64,000 nt of DNA from Flavobacterium pallidum (GTDB lineage: Bacteria; Bacteroidota; Bacteroidia; Flavobacteriales; Flavobacteriaceae), in assembly GCF_003097535.1 (NCBI RefSeq), contig NZ_CP029187.1:3472001-3536000 (forward strand). The letters run 5' to 3'. Under the pieces are notes generated by a model, which saw only the letters and a program-made list of their open reading frames with translations, made no database searches and had not been told where the DNA came from. This document shows positions 8,295 through 16,345 of the stretch, in pieces. How positions within the stretch are numbered: position 1 is the stretch's first letter; every line of letters begins with the position of its first letter. Both the position numbers and the translations under genes were made by a program.

Positions 8295-9194
8295 TTAATA
8301 ACCGGTTGTCGGGATTTCGATGATGTATTTTTTCTTTGCCGTGTTCAGCAGTTTCCTGTCACGCAGCCACGGATTGTGGATTTTAAGGATTTTGTAATTG
8401 ATTCCTTGCCCCAATGCGAATGAAGCCAAATCATTAATGGTACTATCCACTTCAATTTTCCGTGTAGGGATGCTGGCATACAAATCCTGTTGTGCGATGT
8501 TGAAACCGTACAATTGCGGACTTTTCATAATCTCCTTCAGGGCCAATATCCTGAAAACATAACGCGATGTTTCATCATTCAGTAATAAATCGTAATAATC
8601 CTTCACTTTCTGGATTTCGATCTGTTTGTTCACGCCGCTCACACCTCCATTATAAGAAGCCGCAGCAAGCGTCCAAGATCCGAATTTATTCTTCGCATCA
8701 ATTAAATATTTACACGCGGCCTCAGTCGATTTTTCCAAATGATAACGCTCGTCCACAATATCGTTGACTTCCATCCCGCGTTCTTTTGCCGTTTGCGGCA
8801 TAAACTGCCATACACCGCGCGCTCCCGCAGGCGAAACCGCGTTGACCAACCCGCTTTCGATTACCGCAAGGTATTTGAAATCATCAGGGACATTATATTG
8901 TTTCAGGATCGGCTCAATGACGGGAAAAGCCCTGTTTGCCCTTTTGATAATAAGCAAAGTTGTGGCATCAAGATTGGCATTCACTAAAAGTTCCCGCTCG
9001 AAACGCTCTTTGACATCGGAAATTTGCAAAGGAGTCTTTTCACCCGCAAAATCTACACTTTCAGGAAAATACTGCGCTGTACCCTTTCGCGCCGACACAT
9101 CGCCTTCCTCCTTTGAAATACCGTAAACAAATATTCCGCTGATGATTACCAACGAAAAAACCAATGCTAATTTGTGAAGTGTTTTCATAATCAT
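8295..9194 (-). CDS. SLT-type lytic transglycosylase (MltD-like)
   Basis: This periplasmic muramidase-like enzyme cleaves the MurNAc-GlcNAc bond of peptidoglycan non-hydrolytically. Residues 1-26 form a signal peptide or membrane anchor. The SLT domain runs from about 95 to 220, with catalytic Glu113 in V-I-E-S-G, then A-G-A-R-G-V-W-Q-F-M-P and A-A-A-S-Y-N-G-G. No LysM repeats follow, so at 299 aa it is shorter than E. coli MltD. The first ATG is at 9194; one two codons further on is equally possible. It forms an operon with the TauE-like gene and is preceded on the same strand by a hydrolase gene. Confidence 0.9.
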   Translation of the reverse strand: MIMKTLHKLALVFSLVIISGIFVYGISKEEGDVSARKGTAQYFPESVDFAGEKTPLQISDVKERFERELLVNANLDATTLLIIKRANRAFPVIEPILKQYNVPDDFKYLAVIESGLVNAVSPAGARGVWQFMPQTAKERGMEVNDIVDERYHLEKSTEAACKYLIDAKNKFGSWTLAAASYNGGVSGVNKQIEIQKVKDYYDLLLNDETSRYVFRILALKEIMKSPQLYGFNIAQQDLYASIPTRKIEVDSTINDLASFALGQGINYKILKIHNPWLRDRKLLNTAKKKYIIEIPTTGY

Positions 9195-9233
9195 ATTCTT
9201 GTTTGTAAACCTACAAAAAACTGTTTTGTGATG

Positions 9234-9890
9234 CTATGCTTTTATGATTTTTGGCAGATTTTCATTCAGCCATTTATATTTGTTCAGGATCATGATGTGC
9301 GTACCACCTTTGACAATTATCGGATTTGAAACGTATTTTATTGGAAAAACGTCGTCGGCATCGCCATGGATGTGGATGACATTATCATCAGGATCACAGC
9401 GTTCCCATAAAATAACATTCTCAACCGCCCATTCCAGGTATCTCTTATCCCGCACCGACAGGAATTTTTCGTACAATTTCAGTCGTTGGTTCACCTTGCT
9501 TCCAAACGAAAATTTAGCCAGTTTCTCCACATTGACCAATAAATCCATTGGGATCAATTTGTATGCTTTGGTCACTTTGGCAATTTTAAAACGGCGTGGG
9601 AATTCAGTATTGCATTTTACGCTGGAAATGATGATGACTTTCCGGGCATTGACGAACTTTGACATTTCCTGTACCAAAATGCCTCCGAAAGAAACACCGA
9701 CCAAAACCGGGCTTTTATGTGTAATTTTTTCAGAAATCCTTTCGGCATAATGGCTTAGGCTTTCATTCTCAAGCGGAATTTCCCATTCCAGTAGAATCAT
9801 TTCGAACGCCTCTTCGGGCAATGAAATCCTTTCAAAAATCGTCGGGCTGGCTGCCAGTCCGGGCATAAAGTATACCGGTATTTTGTCCAT
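9234..9890 (-). CDS. alpha/beta hydrolase, cytoplasmic
   Basis: The gene encodes 218 aa without a signal peptide. The fold markers are the oxyanion region near F-M-P-G-L-A-A-S, the nucleophile elbow G-V-S-F-G-G (Ser67), an acidic residue in H-G-D-A-D-D (177-180) and His198 in K-G-G-T-H-I-M-I. All triad elements are present, so it should be an active esterase or related enzyme of unknown substrate. It lies 39 bp upstream of the transglycosylase gene on the same strand and may be co-transcribed with it, although the functions show no obvious link. Confidence 0.82.
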   Translation of the reverse strand: MDKIPVYFMPGLAASPTIFERISLPEEAFEMILLEWEIPLENESLSHYAERISEKITHKSPVLVGVSFGGILVQEMSKFVNARKVIIISSVKCNTEFPRRFKIAKVTKAYKLIPMDLLVNVEKLAKFSFGSKVNQRLKLYEKFLSVRDKRYLEWAVENVILWERCDPDDNVIHIHGDADDVFPIKYVSNPIIVKGGTHIMILNKYKWLNENLPKIIKA

Positions 9891-10118
9891 TCTGTTGTTT
9901 TAACGCTATGCTAACAGCAACTTCGGTAATTTCTCACGAAATTTGCATAAAATTAATTGTTTTTAATCTTAAACTCCTTTCTTTCAAATATATTTTACCA
10001 ATAATTTATGATGCGACGCAATTCCCCGGAAATCAGAGGAAGGAAGCGAGATTTAATGTATAACCGGTCGACAATAGAAACATATTGGTCGAATTATCCG
10101 CAATCAAACCCAAAAACT

Positions 10119-10403
10119 ATGGAAATCAAGGACAATACTTTTTTAAGGCAATTCGAAGCTTCCGATGACGGCAAGCTGATTTCAGTAGAATATTCATTCC
10201 AGGAAAAGAAAATTTTCCTGACGAAAATTATTGCGCCGGAAAATTACGATAACGAGGAATTCATCAATAATTTCCTTAAATCTATTTTGGAAAATGCCGC
10301 AGAACGCAAATTCAGGGTGGTTCCCATTCTGCCCAAAATCGCTGCATTCTTCCGTAAAAATCCAGTTTATAAAGAATTGCTTCCGCCGGGAATCAAAATT
10401 TAA
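10119..10403 (+). CDS. small GNAT-like acetyltransferase domain protein
   Basis: The gene encodes 94 aa. The pattern I-S-V-E-Y-S-F-Q, K-I-I-A-P-E-N-Y, then F-R-V-V-P-I-L-P-K-I-A-A-F-F-R-K-N-P-V-Y-K-E-L-L matches the minimal GCN5-related N-acetyltransferases of the YjdJ/NATD1 kind, which are about this size and end with a conserved P-x-Y-x-x-L. The usual cysteine of that region is absent. The ATG at 10119 is the first that begins the domain; earlier in-frame ATGs (10008, 10056) would add a basic, unconserved tail. A strong terminator follows at once. Confidence 0.75.
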   Translation: MEIKDNTFLRQFEASDDGKLISVEYSFQEKKIFLTKIIAPENYDNEEFINNFLKSILENAAERKFRVVPILPKIAAFFRKNPVYKELLPPGIKI

Positions 10404-10412
10404 TCAGAAAAG

Positions 10413-10439
10413 GCCGTTGCGATAATAACGGCTTTTTTT
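10413..10439 (+). terminator. Rho-independent terminator after the GNAT-like gene
   Basis: GCCGTT pairs with AACGGC across an 8-nt loop, followed by seven T. It lies 10 bp after the stop codon. Confidence 0.85.
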
Positions 10440-10464
10440 ATACATTCACATCCAAATCAAAGGC

Positions 10465-10806
10465 ATGATTCCTGAAGAAAACCGGAATAAGATTATTGAG
10501 TTTTTCGAAAACATCAGCAAATATTACGGCTGTAAGACCGAAATTACGGAAGGGTTATACACTGATAACGGGAATCTTGAAGCAGAAAACACTACCTGGA
10601 ACCTTTCAGAATTTACCTTAATCCGTTCCGCATACCGCAACAATGGCGCGCGTTTGATGATGGAAGGAGAAAAAATGTATTATGAGATTTCGGCCAATAT
10701 CATCATCGACTTTAAACAGCCAGGTAGGAATTCATTTGAATTTATTGAGCAATATGGAACCGATGTTTTCCGGATAACGAAGATCAGGTTTCATTATAAG
10801 TATTAG
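10465..10806 (+). CDS. hypothetical protein, 113 aa
   Basis: A soluble acidic protein with no signal peptide. It begins M-I-P-E-E-N-R-N-K-I-I-E-F-F-E-N-I-S-K-Y-Y-G-C-K and ends in beta-like segments (D-V-F-R-I-T-K-I-R-F-H-Y-K-Y). It starts 26 bp after the preceding terminator, so it must have its own promoter, though I see no clear TAnnTTTG. I do not recognise the family. Confidence 0.65.
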   Translation: MIPEENRNKIIEFFENISKYYGCKTEITEGLYTDNGNLEAENTTWNLSEFTLIRSAYRNNGARLMMEGEKMYYEISANIIIDFKQPGRNSFEFIEQYGTDVFRITKIRFHYKY

Positions 10807-10833
10807 AATGAATAAAGGATTGCTGAGACAACT

Positions 10834-12159
10834 TTAAACCAAAACTTCATTAAATTCCATCCTCACAATACCATCCTCATCGATCTTCGTCAACGTAATT
10901 CCATGCAAACTATTCACTAATTCCGGATTCCATGGCGTTTTCACCTTTACGTAGTTTTCCGTAAACCCATGAATATAACCTTCCTTGTTTTCCCCTTCGA
11001 ATAAAACCGTTCTTGAAGTCCCAAGCTGGCTTTCATAAAAGGCACGGCGTTTTTTAACTGAAAGGCCACGTAGCATCTTGCTGCGTTTCGCCCGTACATT
11101 CGCAGGAACAACACCATCCATCAAAGCAGCTTCCGTATTGTCGCGTTCAGAATAAGTGAAAACATGTAAATAAGAAATATCAAGGTCGTTTAAGAAATGA
11201 TAAGTCTCCAGGAAATGGGCATCGGTTTCACCCGGAAAACCAACAATTACATCCACGCCAATACAAGCATGCGGCATCACTTCACGGATTTTATTCACCC
11301 GCTCCGTATACACTTCACGCAAATAACGGCGTTTCATTTTCTTCAGGATATCATTGCTTCCTGATTGCAGTGGGATATGGAAATGCGGCACAAACGTGCG
11401 GCTTTGTGAAACAAATTCAATCGTTTCATTTCTGAGCAAATTTGGCTCAATGGAAGAAATACGGAGCCTTTCAATGCCTTCGACTTTATCCAATTCCTGC
11501 ACCAATTCTAAAAATGTATGCTCGTGCTTTTTGTTCCCAAACTCCCCTTTTCCATAATCGCCGATATTCACACCGGTCAGCACAATTTCCTTTATATTCT
11601 GTTTCGAAATTTCTTTCGCATTCTTCAGCACATTCTCCAAAGCATCGCTGCGTGAAATCCCACGCGCCAACGGAATCGTACAATAAGTACACTTATAATC
11701 ACAACCATCCTGCACTTTCAAAAACGCACGCGTACGGTCGCCAATCGAATAACTGCCCACATAAAAATCAGCTTCGGCAATCTCACACGAATGCACTTCA
11801 CCCATATCATTCTTGGACAAATCGTTGATATAATCTGTAATCTTGAATTTTTCTGTCGCACCCAAAACAAGGTCAACGCCATCAACTGCCGCCAATTCCT
11901 CCGGTTTCAATTGCGCATAACAGCCCACAGCGGCCACAAAAGCCTTATCGTTCAGCTTCATGGCTTTCTTTACATACTGCTTAAACTGCTTATCGGCATT
12001 TTCAGTAACAGAACAGGTATTGATTACATAAATATCTGCAACTTCCTCAAAATCAACACGCTCAAAACCTTCGTCCTGAAAACTCCGGGCAATAGTCGAT
12101 GTCTCCGAAAAATTCAGTTTACAGCCTAAAGTATAAAAAGCGACTTTTTTCTTTTCCAT
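10834..12159 (-). CDS. mtaB: tRNA t6A37 methylthiotransferase MtaB
   Basis: This radical-SAM enzyme converts N6-threonylcarbamoyladenosine at tRNA position 37 to its 2-methylthio derivative. The N-terminal UPF0004 domain carries cluster-binding cysteines at 13 (T-L-G-C-K-L-N), 49 (I-N-T-C-S-V-T) and 80 (A-V-G-C-Y-A-Q). The radical-SAM motif C-D-Y-K-C-T-Y-C gives Cys153, 157 and 160. A C-terminal TRAM-like segment ends the 441-residue protein. The Y-T-L-G-C-K-L-N start and C-D-Y-K-C-T-Y-C motif point to MtaB rather than MiaB or RimO. A GC-rich repeat-like segment (12169-12240) lies directly upstream. Confidence 0.93.
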   Translation of the reverse strand: MEKKKVAFYTLGCKLNFSETSTIARSFQDEGFERVDFEEVADIYVINTCSVTENADKQFKQYVKKAMKLNDKAFVAAVGCYAQLKPEELAAVDGVDLVLGATEKFKITDYINDLSKNDMGEVHSCEIAEADFYVGSYSIGDRTRAFLKVQDGCDYKCTYCTIPLARGISRSDALENVLKNAKEISKQNIKEIVLTGVNIGDYGKGEFGNKKHEHTFLELVQELDKVEGIERLRISSIEPNLLRNETIEFVSQSRTFVPHFHIPLQSGSNDILKKMKRRYLREVYTERVNKIREVMPHACIGVDVIVGFPGETDAHFLETYHFLNDLDISYLHVFTYSERDNTEAALMDGVVPANVRAKRSKMLRGLSVKKRRAFYESQLGTSRTVLFEGENKEGYIHGFTENYVKVKTPWNPELVNSLHGITLTKIDEDGIVRMEFNEVLV

Positions 12160-12168
12160 ATTTTCTGT

Positions 12169-12240
12169 TGGGCGTGCCCCTGCGGGTCGGGCTTTCGGCG
12201 GTACGCGGTACCTTGCCTCAATCCCTCACGCAGTACCTGC
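12169..12240. repeat. GC-rich intergenic segment, probable dispersed repeat
   Basis: This 72-bp tract is markedly GC-rich in otherwise AT-rich intergenic DNA. It contains GGGCGTGCCC, GGGTCGGGCT and CAATCCCTCACGC. I recall similar blocks from intergenic regions of other flavobacteria, but only one copy is in this window, so calling it a repeat is inference. Confidence 0.4.
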
Positions 12241-12323
12241 AAAAATTGACGTTTTGCAGACCTATTTTAGTATATTTACAACGCTTTAAAAAGCCTGCAA
12301 ATTTACACACAAAAATCGGTTTG

Positions 12324-13931
12324 ATGAAATTTATAATCCGTTACATATCAATATTTTGTATCACTTTAACGTTTTTCGCCTGCAGTAAAACCGACAACTC
12401 CAAAAAAGATCCTCTCGTTTTCCGATATAACGAAATCGCCACGATCAGCTCGCTTGATCCTGCTTTTTCAAAAAACCAGGCGATGATCTGGCCTTGTAAT
12501 CAATTGTATAACGGACTGGTACAGCTCGACGACAGCCTCCACATCCAGCCTGATATAGCTAAATCATGGCAGATTTCTGAAGACGGAAAAACCTATACTT
12601 TTACATTACGCAACGATGTGTATTTCCATAAGGATGTTGCTTTTGGCAAAGATTCAACGCGTACCGTCAAAGCCTCCGATTTTGAATACAGCCTGAAAAG
12701 ACTGACCGACGAAAAAGTCGCCTCGCCAGGAAGCTGGATTATGCAAAACGTCGAAAACCTCAAAACCGTAAGCGATTCCGTTTTTGAAATCAAACTGACA
12801 AAAGCTTTTCCGGCATTTTTAGGTTTGCTTGCAATGAAATATGCTTCCGTAGTCCCTAAAGAAGCTGTTGCGTTTTATGGAAGTGATTTCCGTTCACATC
12901 CCGTCGGCACAGGCCCTTTCCGGTTTAAACTTTGGGAAGAAAACGTCAAATTGGTATTGCGCAAAAACCCAATCTATTTCGAAAAAGATGAAAACGGTGT
13001 CCGCCTCCCCTATCTCGAAGCCGTTGCCATTACATTCCTTCCCGACCGGCAAAGTGGTTTCCTGCAATTCGTTCAGGGCAATATTGATTTTACTTCAGGC
13101 CTAGATCCTTCTTACACAAATGAAATCCTTACACAAAAAGGGCAGCTTCAGCCCAAATATAAAGACAAAGTTAACCTCGTTACCAGTCCATACCTCAACA
13201 CGGAATATCTTGGTTTCCGGATGGATGGTTCAGACAAAGCCGTTTTGGACAAACGCATCCGCCAGGCACTGAATTATGGTTTTGACCGCAGCAAAATGCT
13301 TTTGTATTTGCGGAATAATATGGGAATTCCTGCAGTAAACGGCATGATTCCAGCAGGGCTTCCTGGCTTCAATAACATTAAAGGTTATGATTATAATCTG
13401 GAGAAAGCGAGACAATTGGTCGCCGATTATAAAAAATCTACCGGTGATAAAAATCCAAAAATCACTTTAAGCACAAACGCTTCTTATATAGATATTGGTG
13501 AATTCCTGCAACGCGAGTGGCAAAAAACCGGATTGAATGTCGAAGTTGACGTAAGTCCGCCGGCCACCTTAAGAACCGCCATCTCCACAGGAAAAGTTTA
13601 TTTTTTCCGCGCGAGCTGGATTGCGGATTATCCTGATGCCGAGAATTACCTGTCGCTTTTCTACAGCAAGAACTTCGCCCCGGACGGCCCGAATTACACT
13701 CATTTCAAAAACGCTGAATTTGACCGCCTTTACGAACTGGCATCAAAAGAAACCCATAACGAAAAACGTTACGCACTTTACGAAAAAATGGATAAGCTTG
13801 TCATTGATGAAGCACCAGTAATTCCTTTGTTTTACGATAAAGTAGCACGCTTTACCTTGAAAAATGTGCAGGGATTGGGTATTAATCCGTTGAATCTTGT
13901 GTCTTTGAAAAAAGTGAAGAAAATTAATTAG
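12324..13931 (+). CDS. peptide-type ABC transporter substrate-binding lipoprotein
   Basis: The gene encodes 535 aa. The ATG at 12324 opens a lipoprotein signal (I-F-C-I-T-L-T-F-F-A-C, lipidated Cys about residue 17). The rest is a family 5 solute-binding protein (DppA/OppA type): I-S-S-L-D-P-A-F-S-K-N-Q, T-F-T-L-R-N-D-V-Y-F-H, H-P-V-G-T-G-P-F-R-F and R-Q-A-L-N-Y-G-F-D-R are hallmark segments. It probably binds oligopeptides or similar ligands outside the inner membrane. No permease or ATPase gene is adjacent, so it is an orphan binding protein. A possible -7 element (TATATTTA, 12271-12278) precedes it. Confidence 0.9.
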   Translation: MKFIIRYISIFCITLTFFACSKTDNSKKDPLVFRYNEIATISSLDPAFSKNQAMIWPCNQLYNGLVQLDDSLHIQPDIAKSWQISEDGKTYTFTLRNDVYFHKDVAFGKDSTRTVKASDFEYSLKRLTDEKVASPGSWIMQNVENLKTVSDSVFEIKLTKAFPAFLGLLAMKYASVVPKEAVAFYGSDFRSHPVGTGPFRFKLWEENVKLVLRKNPIYFEKDENGVRLPYLEAVAITFLPDRQSGFLQFVQGNIDFTSGLDPSYTNEILTQKGQLQPKYKDKVNLVTSPYLNTEYLGFRMDGSDKAVLDKRIRQALNYGFDRSKMLLYLRNNMGIPAVNGMIPAGLPGFNNIKGYDYNLEKARQLVADYKKSTGDKNPKITLSTNASYIDIGEFLQREWQKTGLNVEVDVSPPATLRTAISTGKVYFFRASWIADYPDAENYLSLFYSKNFAPDGPNYTHFKNAEFDRLYELASKETHNEKRYALYEKMDKLVIDEAPVIPLFYDKVARFTLKNVQGLGINPLNLVSLKKVKKIN

Positions 13932-14046
13932 AAAATGTGAAAATTAAATAATATGATAATGCCAGGATTCGTAGAAATGCGACATCCTTATCAAAGGATA
14001 TATTATTAGTTCCTATACAATTTTCTAATTATCACATTTTCTAATT
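13931..14046. repeat. AT-rich dispersed inverted repeat between convergent genes
   Basis: The left arm (GAAAATGTGAAAATTAAATAAT, about 13931-13957, overlapping the stop) and right arm (AATTTTCTAATTATCACATTTTC, about 14018-14041) are near inverse copies flanking about 60 bp. It is the same word family as at 6086, 41449 and 44061. Confidence 0.55.
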
Positions 14047-15220
14047 ACTCCTTCCGCCACTTTTTAGTTTCCTCAAAAACATGCTCTAAAATCCGCGCTT
14101 CTTTTTCATCGAATTCTACATTGCGGCGTGACATGACGATTCTTGCAGTCTCAAAAGCTTTTTTGGTAATGTACGTTGTAAACCCGGATGCGCCGCCCCA
14201 GGAGAAACTCGGGACAAAATTGCGCGGGAATCCGCTTCCGAAAATATTGCTGCTTACGCCTACAACCGTTCCCGTATTGAACATCGTATTGATCCCACAT
14301 TTACTGTGGTCACCCATCATCAGACCGCAGAATTGGAGTCCGGTTTTAGCAAAACCTTCCGTTTCATAACTCCACAGTTTTACTTCTTCATAATTATTTT
14401 TAAGGTTGGAATTGTTCGTGTCGGCACCTAGATTACACCATTCACCCAACACCGAATTGCCTAAAAATCCATCATGCCCTTTGTTGGAATAGGCAAATAA
14501 AACGGAATTGCTCACTTCACCGCCAATTCTTGAAAAAGGACCAACTGTTGTTGCGCCATATACTTTCGTCGCCAGTTTCACCTGAGCGCCTTCGCAAAGT
14601 GCAAACGGCCCGCGGATTACCGAACCTTCCATGATTTCGGAATTTTTCCCGATATAAATTGGTCCGGTTGATGCATTTAAGGTTACAAATTCCAATTTCG
14701 CTCCTTCTTCGATAAAAATATTTTCGGCAGCAATAACATTCACGCTTTGCGGAATGGGTGCCGACTTTCGGTCTTCGGTAATCAATTCAAAATCTTCCCG
14801 CAGCGCCGCGTCATTCTTCGCAAAAATATCCCACGGTTTGGCAATAGTAAGGCAATCATCGCTGTACTCAATAATCTCATAAGCATCAAAATCGACTTCT
14901 TCCTGCGTATCCTGCGTAAAGAAAGCGATGACTTCTTCTCCTTTAAATATGGCTTGTTTCGGCTCGAGGCTGTTTACCATTTCCGCCAAAACATCATTTG
15001 GCAGAAAAGAGGCATTGATCATCACGTTTTCTTCCATTTCCACCATTGGGAATTTTTCTGACAGATATTCTTCCGTCAGAGTTGTCGTTGTTGAACCTAA
15101 ATATTTTTCCCACTTCTCACGAATAGTCAGGATTCCAACACGGATATCAGCCACAGGCCTTGTAAATGTAAATGGAAGTAAAGCGTTACGGACCGTGCCG
15201 TCAAAAAGAATATAGTTCAT
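14045..15220 (-). CDS. GlmU-like sugar nucleotidyltransferase family protein
   Basis: The gene encodes 391 aa from the ATG at 15220, which begins M-N-Y-I-L-F-D-G; an in-frame ATG at 15295 would add a hydrophobic unconserved leader. The N-terminal half resembles a divergent nucleotidyltransferase, and the C-terminal half carries hexapeptide repeats of a left-handed beta-helix (S-E-I-M-E-G-S-V-I-R-G-P-F-A-L, G-A-T-T-V-G-P-F-S-R-I-G-G). This is the 'GlmU family' protein found widely in Bacteroidota. The canonical G-x-G-T-x-M-x-S signature of a working pyrophosphorylase is not evident at the N-terminus, so the activity is uncertain. Its neighbour on the same strand is rpmE2. Confidence 0.8.
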   Translation of the reverse strand: MNYILFDGTVRNALLPFTFTRPVADIRVGILTIREKWEKYLGSTTTTLTEEYLSEKFPMVEMEENVMINASFLPNDVLAEMVNSLEPKQAIFKGEEVIAFFTQDTQEEVDFDAYEIIEYSDDCLTIAKPWDIFAKNDAALREDFELITEDRKSAPIPQSVNVIAAENIFIEEGAKLEFVTLNASTGPIYIGKNSEIMEGSVIRGPFALCEGAQVKLATKVYGATTVGPFSRIGGEVSNSVLFAYSNKGHDGFLGNSVLGEWCNLGADTNNSNLKNNYEEVKLWSYETEGFAKTGLQFCGLMMGDHSKCGINTMFNTGTVVGVSSNIFGSGFPRNFVPSFSWGGASGFTTYITKKAFETARIVMSRRNVEFDEKEARILEHVFEETKKWRKE

Positions 15221-15284
15221 GTTTATAGGTAGCAAGGTTACAGAGTACCAAAGTAGCAAAGTTTTTCCGGAGGTGAAAATAAAA

Positions 15285-15306
15285 AAGCCTCCCAAATGGA
15301 AGGCTT
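15285..15306 (-). terminator. Rho-independent terminator of rpmE2
   Basis: On the minus strand AAGCCTTCC pairs with GGGAGGCTT across a short loop and is followed by TTTTATTTT. It lies 26 bp past the rpmE2 stop, separating it from the GlmU-like gene. Confidence 0.8.
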
Positions 15307-15331
15307 TACTTTATTTTGAAACACGTAAAGA

Positions 15332-15583
15332 TTATTTAATGTGTTTTGCGTACTTGGTTTTGAACTTGTCGATGCGTCCTGCAGTATCGATAAGTTTGGA
15401 TTTACCTGTGTAAAAAGGGTGAGAAGTTCTTGAGATCTCCATTTTCACTACTGGGTATTCAACACCTTCGTGAGTGATCGTTTCTCTTGTGTCAGCTGTA
15501 GATTTAGTGATAAAAACCTCGTCATTTGACATGTCTTTAAAAGCAACTAATCTGTAATTTTCCGGGTGGATTCCTTTTTTCAT
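15332..15583 (-). CDS. rpmE2: 50S ribosomal protein L31 type B
   Basis: The gene encodes 83 aa beginning [11 protein letters not shown]. It lacks the zinc-binding cysteines of L31 type A and carries the type B central insertion and the ending R-I-D-K-F-K-T-K-Y. The zinc-free form can replace the zinc form under zinc limitation in some bacteria; whether that applies here is unknown, and I see no Zur-like operator. It is a single-gene unit with its own promoter (15688-15717) and terminator. Confidence 0.95.
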   Translation of the reverse strand: MKKGIHPENYRLVAFKDMSNDEVFITKSTADTRETITHEGVEYPVVKMEISRTSHPFYTGKSKLIDTAGRIDKFKTKYAKHIK

Positions 15584-15687
15584 GGTAAATTATTTTACTT
15601 TAATGGCTGTTTTTTGTTTTGCGGCTTCCATTTTTAGAAGGTATAAACGCCGAACAGCTTTTTGTTTACTTTATTATTTTAAGCCTG

Positions 15688-15717
15688 CAAATTTACAATT
15701 ATTTTTTAATAAACAAA
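15688..15717 (-). promoter_or_regulatory. promoter of rpmE2
   Basis: TTTG, an 18-bp gap and TAAATTTG on the minus strand form a near-perfect flavobacterial promoter. The leader to the ATG at 15583 is about 98 nt, long enough to hold regulatory structure. Confidence 0.8.
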
Positions 15718-15783
15718 CTGTTGCGTTTATTTTTTTGAATAATATGCCTTCCTGTTTTTTTCGGCTGTGAGCAGCGGAATTAT

Positions 15784-15791
15784 TATATTTG
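15784..15791 (+). promoter_or_regulatory. -7 element of the DUF4199-GT2 transcript
   Basis: TATATTTG matches the consensus exactly. The ATG at 15815 follows 23 bp later, giving a leader of roughly 17 nt. No clear TTG lies at -33. Confidence 0.65.
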
Positions 15792-15814
15792 CAGATTAAA
15801 ACCACAAAACACCA

Positions 15815-16345
15815 ATGACTGCAATCGTCAAGAAGACCGGATTACAATTCGGAATTGCTTTAGGAACATTATTAATCTTATTGTCGGCCTATATTTATTT
15901 TAAGGACTTGAGTTGGTTTAACAATGTGGTTGTCGGTATGTTAACTTTGCTGGTCATCGTGCTTTTCGGAACCGTTGCAGGCATTATCGTCCGGAAAAAA
16001 CTGGGAGGATTTATCACTTTCAGGGAGGCATTCGCTACTTATTTCCTTACTATTTTCATTGCCCACGCCATGCAGTGTGTGTTTGCTGTGTTCGTGACTT
16101 CATTCATGCTGACTCCTGAAACGAAGGTTTCGATGAAACAGGAAATGTATGCGTTCAACCTGAACCTGATGAAGCAAAACCTGGCTCCCGAAGCCGACAA
16201 GGAAAAAATGACCAAAGCGTGGCCAGCCTACGATCCGTTTTCCGTAAAAGAAGTCATCACGCCATCCATATTGTATTTACTGCGGGATTGCCTGTTCGGG
16301 TTCCTTGCGGCATTAGTAATCCGAAATAAAAGAGCCTTAATTTAA
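15815..16345 (+). CDS. DUF4199 family membrane protein
   Basis: The gene encodes 176 aa with about four membrane helices (about 10-28, 36-58, 73-97 and 150-170). The pattern F-G-I-A-L-G, then F-I-T-F-R-E-A-F-A-T-Y-F, matches DUF4199 proteins of Bacteroidota, which very often sit directly before a family 2 glycosyltransferase, as here: the TAATG junction overlaps the next gene by one base. That coupling suggests the two work together in the membrane, perhaps in lipid-linked sugar transfer. No activity has been shown, to my knowledge. Confidence 0.82.
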   Translation: MTAIVKKTGLQFGIALGTLLILLSAYIYFKDLSWFNNVVVGMLTLLVIVLFGTVAGIIVRKKLGGFITFREAFATYFLTIFIAHAMQCVFAVFVTSFMLTPETKVSMKQEMYAFNLNLMKQNLAPEADKEKMTKAWPAYDPFSVKEVITPSILYLLRDCLFGFLAALVIRNKRALI

